From positions 744,001 through 808,000 of the forward strand of contig NZ_CP058601.1 of NCBI RefSeq assembly GCF_013402815.2: a stretch of DNA of 64,000 nt, read 5' to 3'. Below, piece after piece: positions 52,224 through 61,506 of this stretch. The number at the start of each line of letters is the position of its first letter. The stretch's first letter is position 1. Source of the DNA: Natrinema halophilum. Its GTDB lineage: Archaea > Halobacteriota > Halobacteria > Halobacteriales > Natrialbaceae. The notes below the pieces were generated by a model. The model was not told where the DNA came from, searched no databases, and saw nothing but the letters and a program-made list of their open reading frames with translations. A program made the translations under genes and the position numbers.

Positions 52224-54383
52224 TTAGTCGTCCGCCAGTCGACTACCGCCCGGCGGCATGAAGTGTTGTATTTTGTCCGGACTCGCGATTTTCCGGACGA
52301 ACGACTCGTCAGCAAACCGCTCTCGAAGCCGCCGATAGAGTCGTTTCGCCGCGTCGGCCTGCGCGTACCGACCGGGTTCGATTTCGATCGTCGTCTCCGC
52401 CTGACCTTCGATCGCCGACGGCGGCCCACCGATGACCCGAGTATACGGTTCACACTGGATACCGACCGCAACACCGACCGGAGTATCGCGGAAGTAAGTC
52501 CGGTCGCCTCGGATCGCGAAACCGCCTTTTTCGAGGTATTCGCCGCTTTCGGGCGTCTTCGAGACCTGTTCTTCGTCCACGGCGTAGACGTCCCCCGCAT
52601 ACCGTCCGTCCTTCCAGACCGACGAGTAAGACACCGCGAACATTGCTGCCTCTTCGATGCTCGAGTCCGGTAGTTCGATATCCGAAGACGACGCCTCGCT
52701 GGGATCGGTCGCTTTCAGGACCGTGACGGGACCGCCGTGGGCCTGCGTGTGGAGGACCTTGTCTCCGGGCTCGAGATACTTTTTGACGAGTTCCTCGTTT
52801 TGATCGGCGTTTCGGCCGCCGATCACGAGGTAGTCGTCGCTGGTGTGAAACCACCGGAACTGGTCGAACCAGGGTTCGTTTTCCCGGATTGGAACGGACG
52901 GCTCGTCGAGCCAGTCGCGCTGATCGTCTTCGTCGTCATCCGTCTCGTCGACTTCACTCTCGTCGGCTTCCCATTCGTCGCGGCGTCGCTTTGCGTCCTC
53001 TAGGTCCTCACGGGTATCTTCGATCGCCGCCAGCGCACCGTCTTTCTTCTCTTCGACGCGTTTTGCCTCCGTGTAGAGGCGATCAGCGTTCTGCTCGACG
53101 CCCTGTTCGGCCACGAGATCGATTCGCTGATCGTCTATTTCGACGGTGACAGTCCCTTCGCTCTCGTCGATGCCGACGACCGCCTCGGCGGCCTCGATCC
53201 CGCGATCGGCCCCCTCGGCGAAGCGCTCTTCGATCTCGTCCCACGAACGATCCTGCTCGCGGGCCGTTTGAACCGTCGAGAGAATCTCGTCGACCAGTCC
53301 GTACTCGGCGTACAGCAATTCCGCTTTATCTCGAAGTGAATCGGCCTCCTGTTCGAATCCCTCGATCGCGCCCTGTTGTTGCTCGATTATGCGCTCGTGT
53401 TTGGCGATCTCCGATTCGAAGTCCGGCCGCTGGTCGGTCGCATCCGGTTCCCCCTCCTCGTCGAGTTCGAGTCTGAAAAAGTAGTCGTCGAGCGCGGTCA
53501 AGAACGATTCGTACGGCTCCGCGGGCAGTGTAACGCGTTCCTCGAGCGGAAACGGGGTCACGTCGATCACGCGGCCCTCGTCGGTATCGTTCCCCTCTTC
53601 GTCGGCCGCGTCATCGGTCTCATCTTCGTCGGCGCTTTCGAGATACACCCGTGGATCGAAGTTCCCGTTTCGAATATCGAGTGCGAGTCGTTCGATCGCC
53701 TGGTAGACGCGATCGTACACGTCTTGGTCGGCTTCGTCGATGTCGAGGCCTTTCTCGACGCCGGCGCGTGTACACAGTTCCTCGGCGTAGAGCCCACCGA
53801 AATTGAGCTGGGTGGCGAGCGTTCGGACGACGTCCGTGTCCGAATCGTCCATCTCGTGATCGAAGACGTCGCGAGAAATTGAAAGCGGGTTCGTCCGCGA
53901 ATCGGGGAACTCATATCTCGAGCCCGGAACGACGGTTCGGGACTTCAACCGGACAGTTTCGAGACAGTCGATCACCTCGTACTCGCCGTCCGTGACCGCG
54001 ACGTTACCCTGTCCGAACAGTTCGACGATGATTCTGGTCGTGCCGTCGTCGCGTTCGAACGTGAACTCGAGGATGCGGTCGAACTCGTACTGTTCGACGC
54101 CTGCGAAATCGGCTCCCGACAGCCGGTTGCGGAGCATCATCGCGAACTGTGGCGGTCGACCGGGAGCATCGGGCACCCGCTCTGGCGAAACCGTATGCGC
54201 TCGTTTGACCTCGCCAACTTCGATGATCAGTTCGAGGCGGCCCCGATCGAAGTCTCGCATCTTGAGTCGGACGAGATCGTCGCCGTAGAGGTAGGCTTTG
54301 TCGACCTTCGCTCCCTCGTAGGCCCCGAATTCCCCGACGAGAGCAGCGAGGTCGACGCTGGTGAGTTCCCGCTTTGGATCCAT
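52224..54383 (-). CDS. rqcH: Ribosome rescue protein RqcH (NFACT family)
   Basis: 719 residues from the ATG at 54383 (MDPKRELTSVDLAALVGEFGAYEGAKVDKAYLYGDDLVRLKMRD). It has NFACT-N, then HhH region (LCTRAGVEKGLDIDE), a long charged coiled coil (about 320-480, EIAKHERIIEQQQGAIEGFEQEADSL) and the NFACT-R domain (WFDQFRWFHTSDDYLVIGGRNADQNEELVKKYL, LHTQAHGGPVTVLK). A C-terminal half-domain ends PPGGSRLADD. RqcH binds the obstructed 50S subunit and drives C-terminal Ala tailing of stalled nascent chains. Same broad region as pelA and elp3. Confidence 0.95.
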   Translation of the reverse strand: MDPKRELTSVDLAALVGEFGAYEGAKVDKAYLYGDDLVRLKMRDFDRGRLELIIEVGEVKRAHTVSPERVPDAPGRPPQFAMMLRNRLSGADFAGVEQYEFDRILEFTFERDDGTTRIIVELFGQGNVAVTDGEYEVIDCLETVRLKSRTVVPGSRYEFPDSRTNPLSISRDVFDHEMDDSDTDVVRTLATQLNFGGLYAEELCTRAGVEKGLDIDEADQDVYDRVYQAIERLALDIRNGNFDPRVYLESADEDETDDAADEEGNDTDEGRVIDVTPFPLEERVTLPAEPYESFLTALDDYFFRLELDEEGEPDATDQRPDFESEIAKHERIIEQQQGAIEGFEQEADSLRDKAELLYAEYGLVDEILSTVQTAREQDRSWDEIEERFAEGADRGIEAAEAVVGIDESEGTVTVEIDDQRIDLVAEQGVEQNADRLYTEAKRVEEKKDGALAAIEDTREDLEDAKRRRDEWEADESEVDETDDDEDDQRDWLDEPSVPIRENEPWFDQFRWFHTSDDYLVIGGRNADQNEELVKKYLEPGDKVLHTQAHGGPVTVLKATDPSEASSSDIELPDSSIEEAAMFAVSYSSVWKDGRYAGDVYAVDEEQVSKTPESGEYLEKGGFAIRGDRTYFRDTPVGVAVGIQCEPYTRVIGGPPSAIEGQAETTIEIEPGRYAQADAAKRLYRRLRERFADESFVRKIASPDKIQHFMPPGGSRLADD

Positions 54384-54476
54384 ACCGTACACTGGCCGGC
54401 CCGGTCAAAAAGGCGTGTCGCTCCACCGCCAGTGCCGGTTTTGCGTCATCTGTCGGTCGGAGCCTCTCTGATAGTG

Positions 54477-54725
54477 CTAGCCGAGTTGGTCCGTGATTTC
54501 CCACCGGGATGCAGTCCCAGAGGATCGCCTCCCACTACCGGAGACGGTGTTCCGCCACTGCCGATCGATTCTGCTCTTCCACGCGACGACCACACCGCTA
54601 CTGAACGTTGCTCCAGTCCAGAGGGCGGCAGCTACGGCGCCACACCCGAGTTCCTGCTCCGGCCGGTACCGCCGAAGGGGCTCGACGGGTCCGGTAGCCG
54701 AGGTCGGAAAGCATAATCCATGCAA
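54477..54725 (-). CDS. Possible small membrane protein upstream of rqcH
   Basis: An 82-residue frame with one hydrophobic stretch (GCGAVAAALWTGATFSSGVVVAW) flanked by basic residues, ending ASRWEITDQLG. It is on the rqcH strand, about 90 bp upstream of it. There is no convincing RBS or homologue; it may be chance. Confidence 0.3.
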   Translation of the reverse strand: MHGLCFPTSATGPVEPLRRYRPEQELGCGAVAAALWTGATFSSGVVVAWKSRIDRQWRNTVSGSGRRSSGTASRWEITDQLG

Positions 54726-54791
54726 GCACCCAGTACGATGTATGCACGACGTTGTCGGCTGCCGTACTCGCGATCAGGAGGGTCCAGAGCC

Positions 54792-55436
54792 ATGAGTGCT
54801 GGCGATGAACCGCCCTGGAACGACGTCTCACGATTTCCGGACTTCCTCGAGCATCTCGAGTCCGAAGGTGGCGCTACCGTCCGCGGCATCGTCGATCGGA
54901 TCGACGCCGATATCGATGCCGACGGGGTCGTCTACCACGACCGCGGAATCCGGGTCCCGGGGTACGATGTCACCTTTGTCCCGGAACCGGAGGGGTCACG
55001 GATGGTCCCTTCGTTCAGCGTCGAGGTTCAGACCATCGGCCCGCGGAGCACGTGGGCGGTGTTCGACGCGACGCTGTCCTGGGATTTCTATCTTCTCCAG
55101 GCAGAAGGTATCGCGGCGATCGCCTGGGTGAGCGACGAGGAGTACAACGCCGAAGAAGCCGGTTTGTTCCTGTCGAAACAGGACGCGCTCGCCGCAGGCC
55201 GGTTCTCGTTCGGTACCTTCATTTACTCCGACGAGGAGTGGGCCGACCAACTCGATCTAATCGACGGAACAGACACACCAGCGTTCCTCCAGCGCGACGA
55301 CGGTAGCGTTCTGGTACCGAACGATCAGACCGAGTTCTACGACATCGTCAACTCCACACCCGCTGAGTTCCGATCGAACGGCGGGCGCGCTCCCTCTCAT
55401 CTGGGCTTGCTCGAACTCGAGGTTACTATCGACTGA
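54792..55436 (+). CDS. Conserved hypothetical protein
   Basis: 214 residues from the ATG at 54792 (MSAGDEPPWNDVSRFPDFLEHLESEGGATVRGIVDRI). The beta-rich centre reads VPSFSVEVQTIGPRSTWAVFDATLSWDFYLLQAEGIAAIAWVSDEEYNAEEAGLFLSKQDALAAG, and the end is LGLLELEVTID. No membrane segment, signal or catalytic motif is evident. No family recognised. Confidence 0.55.
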   Translation: MSAGDEPPWNDVSRFPDFLEHLESEGGATVRGIVDRIDADIDADGVVYHDRGIRVPGYDVTFVPEPEGSRMVPSFSVEVQTIGPRSTWAVFDATLSWDFYLLQAEGIAAIAWVSDEEYNAEEAGLFLSKQDALAAGRFSFGTFIYSDEEWADQLDLIDGTDTPAFLQRDDGSVLVPNDQTEFYDIVNSTPAEFRSNGGRAPSHLGLLELEVTID

Positions 55437-56089
55437 CGAAACAGTGGACGGTTCCTCTCATCCCTGACCTGTCCTAACCTGATCGCTACAGTGCGACAGG
55501 TGCCACGCCGACTTGAGTGAAACCGTTCCGATTGCACCTGCCGAATCCCGTTCGACCGGAAAGAGGTTCGACGACTACGCCGTATCGTTCCATTCCACAG
55601 AAACGAGCGCGACCGAACGGAACGATGCCATCGGAGACCCGCTGATCGGACGCAGACCGATGATCGCTGTCTCGTTTGTAAAGCAGTGAACGAAACCACT
55701 TCCTCGAGATTTCTGCAGTAGGCTCGAAAGGGGGTCGGGCGCCGAGCGCGCCGTAATCGCCCCAGGGGGGAGAGCGATTCGGTGGAATTAGCGCGCTCGA
55801 GCAAGCGGCGACGGTGTGTCGCTGTCAGGGTGGGGGGAACTGACAACGGTGCCGACGATCGTCGGCACGTGAATATCCAATGCCAATTACTATAAATTTT
55901 GTGCAATAGGTGATGTGTGAAATCAGGCCGTTCGTCTACGTTCTCACCGCCCGATGAGAGGAAACGATAAGAAGGGGTCTCTTTCCCGGTGGTTGCTGCG
56001 GAACCGATCCACGTCGGCGGGTCGGCAGCGGTCGTTGTGGCGTTCGACTCAGTGGAAGAATGGGTACGCTCGCCGCGCGGTCGGATCGC
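55437..56089. other. Convergent intergenic region, no gene recognised
   Basis: About 650 bp between the plus-strand hypothetical gene and the 3' end of elp3. A short AT-rich patch (TTACTATAAATTTTG at about 55886-55900) is the only notable composition change. Open frames in it lack coding character. Confidence 0.5.
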
Positions 56090-57802
56090 TCACAGCCGTT
56101 TGCTGACGTACGGACCGTCCTGATGATAGCCGAGTTTGTTTCGATAGTACTCTCGGGCACCGATACCGGAAATTACGCTTACCTTGTCGTAGCCTGCATC
56201 GGTGGCGATTGCCTCGGCGCGTTCCATTAGCCGACGGCCGTACCCCTGGTGCTGGTGCTGGGTGCTCGTGTGTTCGTTCGCTCCCTGACTCGTTTCGCCT
56301 GCGTTATTCACGCCGCCACTCGGTTTGCTCCCCACCGAAACTTCGGAGCCGTAGACGTGGAGTTCGCGTATCAGTGCCGTGTTCTCGAGTTCCGGCCGAA
56401 CCGGTTCGTTCGGAAACCGGAGTCGACAAAAGCCGACGAGCAGATCCTTCTCGAAGTCTTCGAACGAGATGAAGTGTTCCGTACCGCCGCAGGCCTCGTA
56501 GGTCAGTACGCTGAGTTCGATGTCCTCGGGATCCTCGTCGTTCATCCCGGCTTCGCGACACCGAATGCACTCACACTCCCAGCCGTGTTCGTCCATCCGC
56601 TGTCGGGCCAGTTGTCGCAGATTCGACTTCCAGACGCCGGCATCGATGAAGTCCGCCGGAATGTCGCGCTGGACGCGCTGGAGACGGGTGTAGCGGGGAA
56701 TCATCGACTTGATCTCGGCGATCAGGTCTGCGGCTTCCTCGTTCGAAAGCGGTTCGTACTCGTCTTTGTGCCACCAGTCGTAGGTCGCGGTGCCTCGCAC
56801 GACGAGCGTCGGATAGATTTTCAGGTAATCCGGCTTCCACTGCTCGGTTTCGAAGAGCCGCCTGAAGTCCTCGAGACACATCTCCGTCGACATCCCGGGT
56901 TGGCCAGGCATCATGTGGAAGCCGACTTTGAACGCCGAATCGCGCAATCTGCGGTTCGCGTCGATCGACTCCTGAACTCCGTGGCCCCGATGCATGTCGC
57001 GGTTTATACGCTCGTACGTCGTCTGCACGCCGACTTCGACTTTCGTCCCGCCGAGATCGAGCATCCGATCGATCTGCTCCGGATCGCACCAGTCCGGCTT
57101 GGTCTCGAACGTCGTCCCGATGTTTCGGACGTCAGCTGTTTCGTTTTCTTCAATGACGTCCTCGAGGTAGCGCCACTCGTATTCCGACGGATCTTCGGCG
57201 AAGCTGACGCCCTCGGCCGGTTCGGGTTCTTTCTCGACGTCGTAGTCGTTCATCGCCTCGAGCGCCCGTTTGACGAACCATTCCTGATAGTCGTGGCTTC
57301 GGGCAGTCATCGTTCCGCCCATCAGGATCAGTTCGACCTTGTCGACGGGGTGGCCGATCTGGCGCAGTTGCTCGAGTCTGAGCGTTACCTGTCCGTAGGG
57401 GTCGTAGTCGTTCTGGACGCCGCGAGCCGCGGCCGGCTCCTCGCCCGTATAGCTTTGTGACGACGAAAACTCCGAGTCGGGGCCGCCGGGACAGTAGAGA
57501 CACTTCCCATGGGGACATCGTTCTGGCGACGTCATGATCGCCACCGGCGAGACGCCAGAGGCCGTCCGAACGGGCTTTCGCTGGAGTACGACCTCGAGGG
57601 TTTCGCGGTGCTCTTCGGACGCATAATCCAATAACTCGGAGTTTTTCGGCACCTTCGGGGCGGAATGTTCCGAGCAGGCCTCGAGCTTGGCTTTTTCGAC
57701 CTCGTCGCGCTCGATTTCGCCGGCGAGAATCCGGTCGACGAGCGTCTCACAGACCCGCTCGAACGCTTCGGTTTCGGTCGGTTCGGGCGTCTCGGTACTC
57801 AC
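56090..57802 (-). CDS. elp3: tRNA uridine(34) acetyltransferase Elp3 (radical SAM / GNAT)
   Basis: 570 residues from a GTG at 57802. The N-terminal helical region (ILAGEIERDEVEKAKLEACSE) is followed by the radical SAM cluster Cys96, Cys101 and Cys104 (CPHGKCLYC). ILMGGTMTARSHDYQEWFVK, IGTTFETKPDWC, GVQTTYERINRDMHRGHGVQ, KVGFHMMPGQPGM, YPTLVVRGT and CIRCRE (zinc) are conserved Elp3 segments. The C-terminal GNAT domain has HQGYGRRLMERAEAIATDAGYDKVSVISGIGAREYYRNKLGY. It forms the acetyl/carboxymethyl group on wobble uridine of tRNAs. Archaeal Elp3 acts alone. Confidence 0.96.
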   Translation of the reverse strand: MSTETPEPTETEAFERVCETLVDRILAGEIERDEVEKAKLEACSEHSAPKVPKNSELLDYASEEHRETLEVVLQRKPVRTASGVSPVAIMTSPERCPHGKCLYCPGGPDSEFSSSQSYTGEEPAAARGVQNDYDPYGQVTLRLEQLRQIGHPVDKVELILMGGTMTARSHDYQEWFVKRALEAMNDYDVEKEPEPAEGVSFAEDPSEYEWRYLEDVIEENETADVRNIGTTFETKPDWCDPEQIDRMLDLGGTKVEVGVQTTYERINRDMHRGHGVQESIDANRRLRDSAFKVGFHMMPGQPGMSTEMCLEDFRRLFETEQWKPDYLKIYPTLVVRGTATYDWWHKDEYEPLSNEEAADLIAEIKSMIPRYTRLQRVQRDIPADFIDAGVWKSNLRQLARQRMDEHGWECECIRCREAGMNDEDPEDIELSVLTYEACGGTEHFISFEDFEKDLLVGFCRLRFPNEPVRPELENTALIRELHVYGSEVSVGSKPSGGVNNAGETSQGANEHTSTQHQHQGYGRRLMERAEAIATDAGYDKVSVISGIGAREYYRNKLGYHQDGPYVSKRL

Positions 57803-58025
57803 TGTGTTTGATTCGTCGCCGTTCGCGAATAAGCGTGTCGGACTCGCCGATGGCAAACTGCACGTCTCGCTCTTCTCTCGGTGAGAGCCGGACCGTCGCC
57901 GTCCGGTCCGTCGTCGTCACACTGATCGCGCCCGTCGTCGGTCCGACGAAGCCGAGATCCCTCCGTTCCTGCGATCCGAATGCCAACCGTTTAAGGGTGG
58001 TCTCGCCCTATCCCCGGCGTAGCGA
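57803..58025. promoter_or_regulatory. Divergent promoter region of elp3 and the mnh operon
   Basis: On the plus strand GTTTAAGGG at about 57989-57997 lies 30 nt before the mnhA ATG at 58026, a TATA box for a leaderless transcript of the antiporter operon. The elp3 promoter must lie in the same 220 bp but has no obvious AT-rich box. Confidence 0.5.
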
Positions 58026-60557
58026 ATGTCTCCTGACCAGGCGGTGATTGTCGCCGCGGTCGCGCTCCCGTTTGCCGCTGCAGCACTCACGCCGTTCGTC
58101 TTCCGTATCCTCGGGGAAGAAACTGGAATCGTGGGTGTCCTCGTTGCACTGTCGTCGTTCGCTCTACTGCTAACCCAGTACGGTGCCGAAGGGACCGTCG
58201 CGCTCCAGTGGATTCCGTCCCTCGACATCGCACTCCGGTTTTACGTAGACGGGTGGGCACTACTGTTCGCGTTGCTCGCGAGCGGTATCGGTGCGCTCGT
58301 TTTCGCTTACTCGCCCGCGTACATGCACGGTCAGTCGGGTCTCGTCAGGTACTACGCAGCAATGCTCGCGTTCATGGGTTCGATCGTCGGGGTCGCACTC
58401 GCATCCGATCTGATCGCAATCTTCCTGTTCTGGGAGCTTACGAGCCTCTGTTCGTTCGTCCTGATCGGTTTCTACACCGCCGACGATTCGTCGCAGTACG
58501 CCGCTCGGATGGCCATGCTCATCACCGTGGGCGGCGGCCTCTTCCTGCTCGTGGGGCTCCTCTTGCTGTCAGTCATGGCCGGTGACGTCGTCGGTCCCGC
58601 ATCCGCGTTCGACCTCGCTGCGATGCTCGAGAATTCCGACGCGATGCAGTCGGCGCTTCGGGATCGAGGACTGTTCGTTCCGGTTATGGGATTGCTCGCG
58701 ATCGGCGCAGCGACGAAATCCGCACAGGTGCCGTTGCACTTCTGGCTGCCCAACGCTATGGCTGCGCCGACGCCCGTCTCGGCGTTTCTCCACTCCGCGA
58801 CGATGGTCAAAGTGGGCGTGTACTTCGTCGGACGGGTTCGCCCCATGTTCCTCGGATCGGAGTGGCTGTTGCTGTTCGTGACACTCGGGTTGACGACCAT
58901 GACCGTCTGTGCGATCATGGCCGTCGCGGCGACGGATATCAAAGAACTGCTCGCGTACTCGACGGCGAGCCACCTCGGTCTGATGATCGCCGGATTCGGT
59001 TTTACGTCGGTTTACGGCGCGGAGGCGGGAGTCTTCCATCTATTCAATCACGCCCTCTTCAAGGCTCCGTTGTTCCTCGTAGCCGGAATCATCGCTCACG
59101 AGACTGGAACCCGGCAGATCGACTCACTCGGCGGACTCCGACGCGATCTGCCGGTGACGGCGGCGATCACGACGATCGTCGCGCTTAGCATGGCCGGGAT
59201 TCCGCCGTTCAACGGCTTTTATTCGAAAGAATTACTCTACGAGGCCGCCGTTGAGGCGAGCCACCATCACGATATCGGTGCCCTCGGCCGGCTCTATCCC
59301 GCCGTCGCCGTCTTCGGGAGTATCTTCACCGTCCTCTACTCCCTTCGATTTCTGTCTCTCTTCTTCGGGGACCGACCGGACGAACTCGGCCCCGTCCAGA
59401 GCCCGCCTCTCACGATGCTCGTCCCGCCAGCCTTGCTGGCGCTGCTCGCCGCGGTCGTCAGCGTCGATCCCCAACTCGCCGTAGACGCCATCGTCCAATC
59501 CGGCCTCGAGGCGACGGCGATCGATCCCCACGAGATGCACGTCGGAATTCCGACGTCGTACTCGCTTCCGGTCGGGATGAGCGCCGTCACGATCGGCGTC
59601 GGCCTCGCCGCGTTTCCGTTTTACGGGCGGCTCAACGGTAGCATTCGCGCGATTTCGCGAGCCGTTCCGCAGATCAGACCGAACTGGTGGTACGACGCAA
59701 TCGTCGACGGCCTCACCGACGAAGGGAGATGGCTCGCCGATCGCGTCCACAACGGGCTCCTTCGAACGTACGCGACGTGGACGCTGAGTGGGACCTGCGT
59801 TCTCGCCCTCGTCGGCTTCGTCGCGGCAGGTGCGATCGAGCCAGCCGAACTCGGAGTCGAAGCCACGCTCTCCATCGCACTCGTGTTGCTCGTAGCCGCC
59901 ACCGGTGCGCTCGCCGTGGCTCTCTCCGACTCGCACGTCGCGGGCGTCCTCACGCTCTCGATTCTCGGCTTTATGATCGCCATCTTCTACATCCTCGCGA
60001 GCTCACCCGACCTCGCGTTGACACAGCTCGTCGTCGAAACGCTCGTTCTGTTGATCTTCCTGCTCGTGATCGAAGAGATTCCCGAGTCGTACGCAATCGG
60101 GCTTCGACGTAGCATCCGCGACGTCGTCCTTTCGCTGGCAGTCGGTACGACTGCGTTCGTTACGGTTCTCGTTACGACCAGCGCACGTCCCGGCGGCTCG
60201 ACCTATATCGCTCGTCAATTCGCAGAACGAGCGGTGCCCGAAGGCGGCGGGTCCAACATCGTCAACGTCACTCTCGTCGACTTCCGCGGCTTCGATACCC
60301 TCGGCGAACTCGTCGTGATCGCCCTCGCTGCGATTTCGATCCTGACGCTGATCGTCATGCGCGGCAGCGGCGACGGTGGGCTGATCGATACGCGAGCCGG
60401 AAACGAACTACTCGACAACGAATCGTCCGATGATGAACGCCTCGAGGGCGGACTCTCGGAAGAGAACCCTCTCGAGGGCGGTCCATCCGGAACGCCTCCC
60501 GATGGCGGGAATTCGGACGATGCCGATACCGGGATCGAAGGAGGTGACACGCAGTGA
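58026..60557 (+). CDS. mnhA: Na+/H+ antiporter subunit MnhA/MrpA
   Basis: 843 residues. It resembles complex I subunit NuoL: glutamate in FLFWELTSLCSFVLIGFY (TM5), lysines in ATKSAQVPLHFWLPNAMAAPTPVSAFLHSATMVKVGVY and in DIKELLAYSTASHLGLM. The C-terminal MrpA-specific part follows (LVLLVAATGALAVALSDSHVAGVLTLSILGF and LVIEEIPESYAIGLRRS) plus helices of the MrpB-like type. The last about 45 residues are an acidic Gly-rich tail. The complex exchanges cytosolic Na+ for H+, needed in haloalkaline media. mnhB starts within the last codons. Confidence 0.95.
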   Translation: MSPDQAVIVAAVALPFAAAALTPFVFRILGEETGIVGVLVALSSFALLLTQYGAEGTVALQWIPSLDIALRFYVDGWALLFALLASGIGALVFAYSPAYMHGQSGLVRYYAAMLAFMGSIVGVALASDLIAIFLFWELTSLCSFVLIGFYTADDSSQYAARMAMLITVGGGLFLLVGLLLLSVMAGDVVGPASAFDLAAMLENSDAMQSALRDRGLFVPVMGLLAIGAATKSAQVPLHFWLPNAMAAPTPVSAFLHSATMVKVGVYFVGRVRPMFLGSEWLLLFVTLGLTTMTVCAIMAVAATDIKELLAYSTASHLGLMIAGFGFTSVYGAEAGVFHLFNHALFKAPLFLVAGIIAHETGTRQIDSLGGLRRDLPVTAAITTIVALSMAGIPPFNGFYSKELLYEAAVEASHHHDIGALGRLYPAVAVFGSIFTVLYSLRFLSLFFGDRPDELGPVQSPPLTMLVPPALLALLAAVVSVDPQLAVDAIVQSGLEATAIDPHEMHVGIPTSYSLPVGMSAVTIGVGLAAFPFYGRLNGSIRAISRAVPQIRPNWWYDAIVDGLTDEGRWLADRVHNGLLRTYATWTLSGTCVLALVGFVAAGAIEPAELGVEATLSIALVLLVAATGALAVALSDSHVAGVLTLSILGFMIAIFYILASSPDLALTQLVVETLVLLIFLLVIEEIPESYAIGLRRSIRDVVLSLAVGTTAFVTVLVTTSARPGGSTYIARQFAERAVPEGGGSNIVNVTLVDFRGFDTLGELVVIALAAISILTLIVMRGSGDGGLIDTRAGNELLDNESSDDERLEGGLSEENPLEGGPSGTPPDGGNSDDADTGIEGGDTQ

Positions 60558-61018
60558 CGACTGTCATCATGCGCACGACCGCTCGAGTGATCGTTCCGAT
60601 CGTCCTGGTCGTCGCGATATCGCTGTTCATCGAGGGCCACAACCTTCCCGGGGGCGGGTTCATCGGCGGCGTCCTCACGACGACGGCGTTTGCGATCATC
60701 TACATGGCCTTCGGCCTGGACTTCCTCGAGCGGGGAATCCTCGGACGTGACGTCGACCCCGGTAAGGAACCGTCTCGGGACCGCGTCGTCGTGGCCTACC
60801 GCCGGCTGTTCGCGTACGGGTTCGCGATCGCAGTCGCGAGCGGCCTCGCTCCGCTGCTTTACGACCAGCCGTTTCTCTCACAGACGTTCGTCATACTCGA
60901 GGGGATTCCGATCTACGATCATCTCGAGGTGGCGAGCGCGCTGGCGTTTGATTTCGGCGTCTACTGCGTGGTCGTCGGCGGCCTGCTTACGATTCTGTCG
61001 GTGGTGGGAGCCGAATGA
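60554..61018 (+). CDS. mnhB: Na+/H+ antiporter subunit MnhB
   Basis: 154 residues from a GTG at 60554 that overlaps the mnhA stop (GTGA), with a strong Shine-Dalgarno GGAGGTGA at 60540-60547. Four helices; family mark IEGHNLPGGGFIGGVLTTTAFAIIYM, then FLERGILGRDVDPG and YDHLEVASALAFDFGVYCVVVGGLLTIL. Part of the membrane complex with MnhA and C to G. Confidence 0.94.
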   Translation: MTTVIMRTTARVIVPIVLVVAISLFIEGHNLPGGGFIGGVLTTTAFAIIYMAFGLDFLERGILGRDVDPGKEPSRDRVVVAYRRLFAYGFAIAVASGLAPLLYDQPFLSQTFVILEGIPIYDHLEVASALAFDFGVYCVVVGGLLTILSVVGAE

Positions 61019-61368
61019 CGGCGGTCGTGCTCGCGGCGACGATCGGCGCGCTGTTCGCACTCGGAACGTTCCTGCTGCTACGACGAGACCTCATCCGCGT
61101 CGTCTGGGGACTGACGATCATCAGTCAGGCTGCGAACCTCTATCTCCTGACGATGGGTGGTATCGCGCCGGCAACTGCCGAGTCGGTACCGGTCCTGGCC
61201 GGCCACGGGGATCACGTCCCGGAAACAGCCGATCCGCTGGTCCAGGCGCTCGTGTTGACCGCGATCGTCATCGGCTTCGGCATGACTGCATTCGCGCTCG
61301 TACTGTCGTATCGGGTTTACGAAGAACACGACACGCTGGACGTGACGAATCTTGGTGATCACAAATGA
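61015..61368 (+). CDS. mnhC: Na+/H+ antiporter subunit MnhC
   Basis: 117 residues, NuoK-like. The ATGA overlap with mnhB sets the start. Three helices: VVLAATIGALFALGTFLLLRRDLIRVVWGLTIISQAANLYLLTM, then DPLVQALVLTAIVIGFGMTAFALVLSYRVYE. The final codons contain GGTGATC (61354-61360), a Shine-Dalgarno for the following micro-ORF at 61365. Confidence 0.94.
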   Translation: MTAVVLAATIGALFALGTFLLLRRDLIRVVWGLTIISQAANLYLLTMGGIAPATAESVPVLAGHGDHVPETADPLVQALVLTAIVIGFGMTAFALVLSYRVYEEHDTLDVTNLGDHK

Positions 61369-61415
61369 GTGGACCAGTGCGGGCTGACCGGATTGTGACG
61401 GGTGATCGACGATGA
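61365..61415 (+). CDS. Micro-ORF 1 of the mnhC-mnhD relay
   Basis: 16 codons (MSGPVRADRIVTGDRR). The ATG overlaps the mnhC stop (ATGA) and the TGA overlaps the ATG of micro-ORF 2. Shine-Dalgarno GGTGATC at 61354-61360, four nt before the ATG. It ends in GDRR, as micro-ORFs 2 and 3 do. Confidence 0.45.
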   Translation: MSGPVRADRIVTGDRR

Positions 61416-61462
61416 CGACACTGCGACGACGACGAACGAAGCCGGCGGGTGATCGACGATGA
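61412..61462 (+). CDS. Micro-ORF 2 of the mnhC-mnhD relay
   Basis: 16 codons (MTTLRRRRTKPAGDRR), very basic. SD GGTGATC at 61401-61407, spacing four nt. Both ends overlap neighbours as ATGA. Confidence 0.45.
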   Translation: MTTLRRRRTKPAGDRR

Positions 61463-61506
61463 CGACACTGCGACGACGAACGAAGCCGGCGGGTGATCGA
61501 CGATGA
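61459..61506 (+). CDS. Micro-ORF 3 of the mnhC-mnhD relay
   Basis: 15 codons (MTTLRRRTKPAGDRR), one Arg shorter than micro-ORF 2. SD GGTGATC at 61448-61454, spacing four nt. Both ends overlap neighbours as ATGA. Confidence 0.45.
   Translation: MTTLRRRTKPAGDRR

Noticed and set aside
56249-57460. 403-codon plus-strand frame opposite elp3
   Set aside because: Mirror frame of a clearly recognised gene, with low-complexity valine/phenylalanine/arginine content and no motif.
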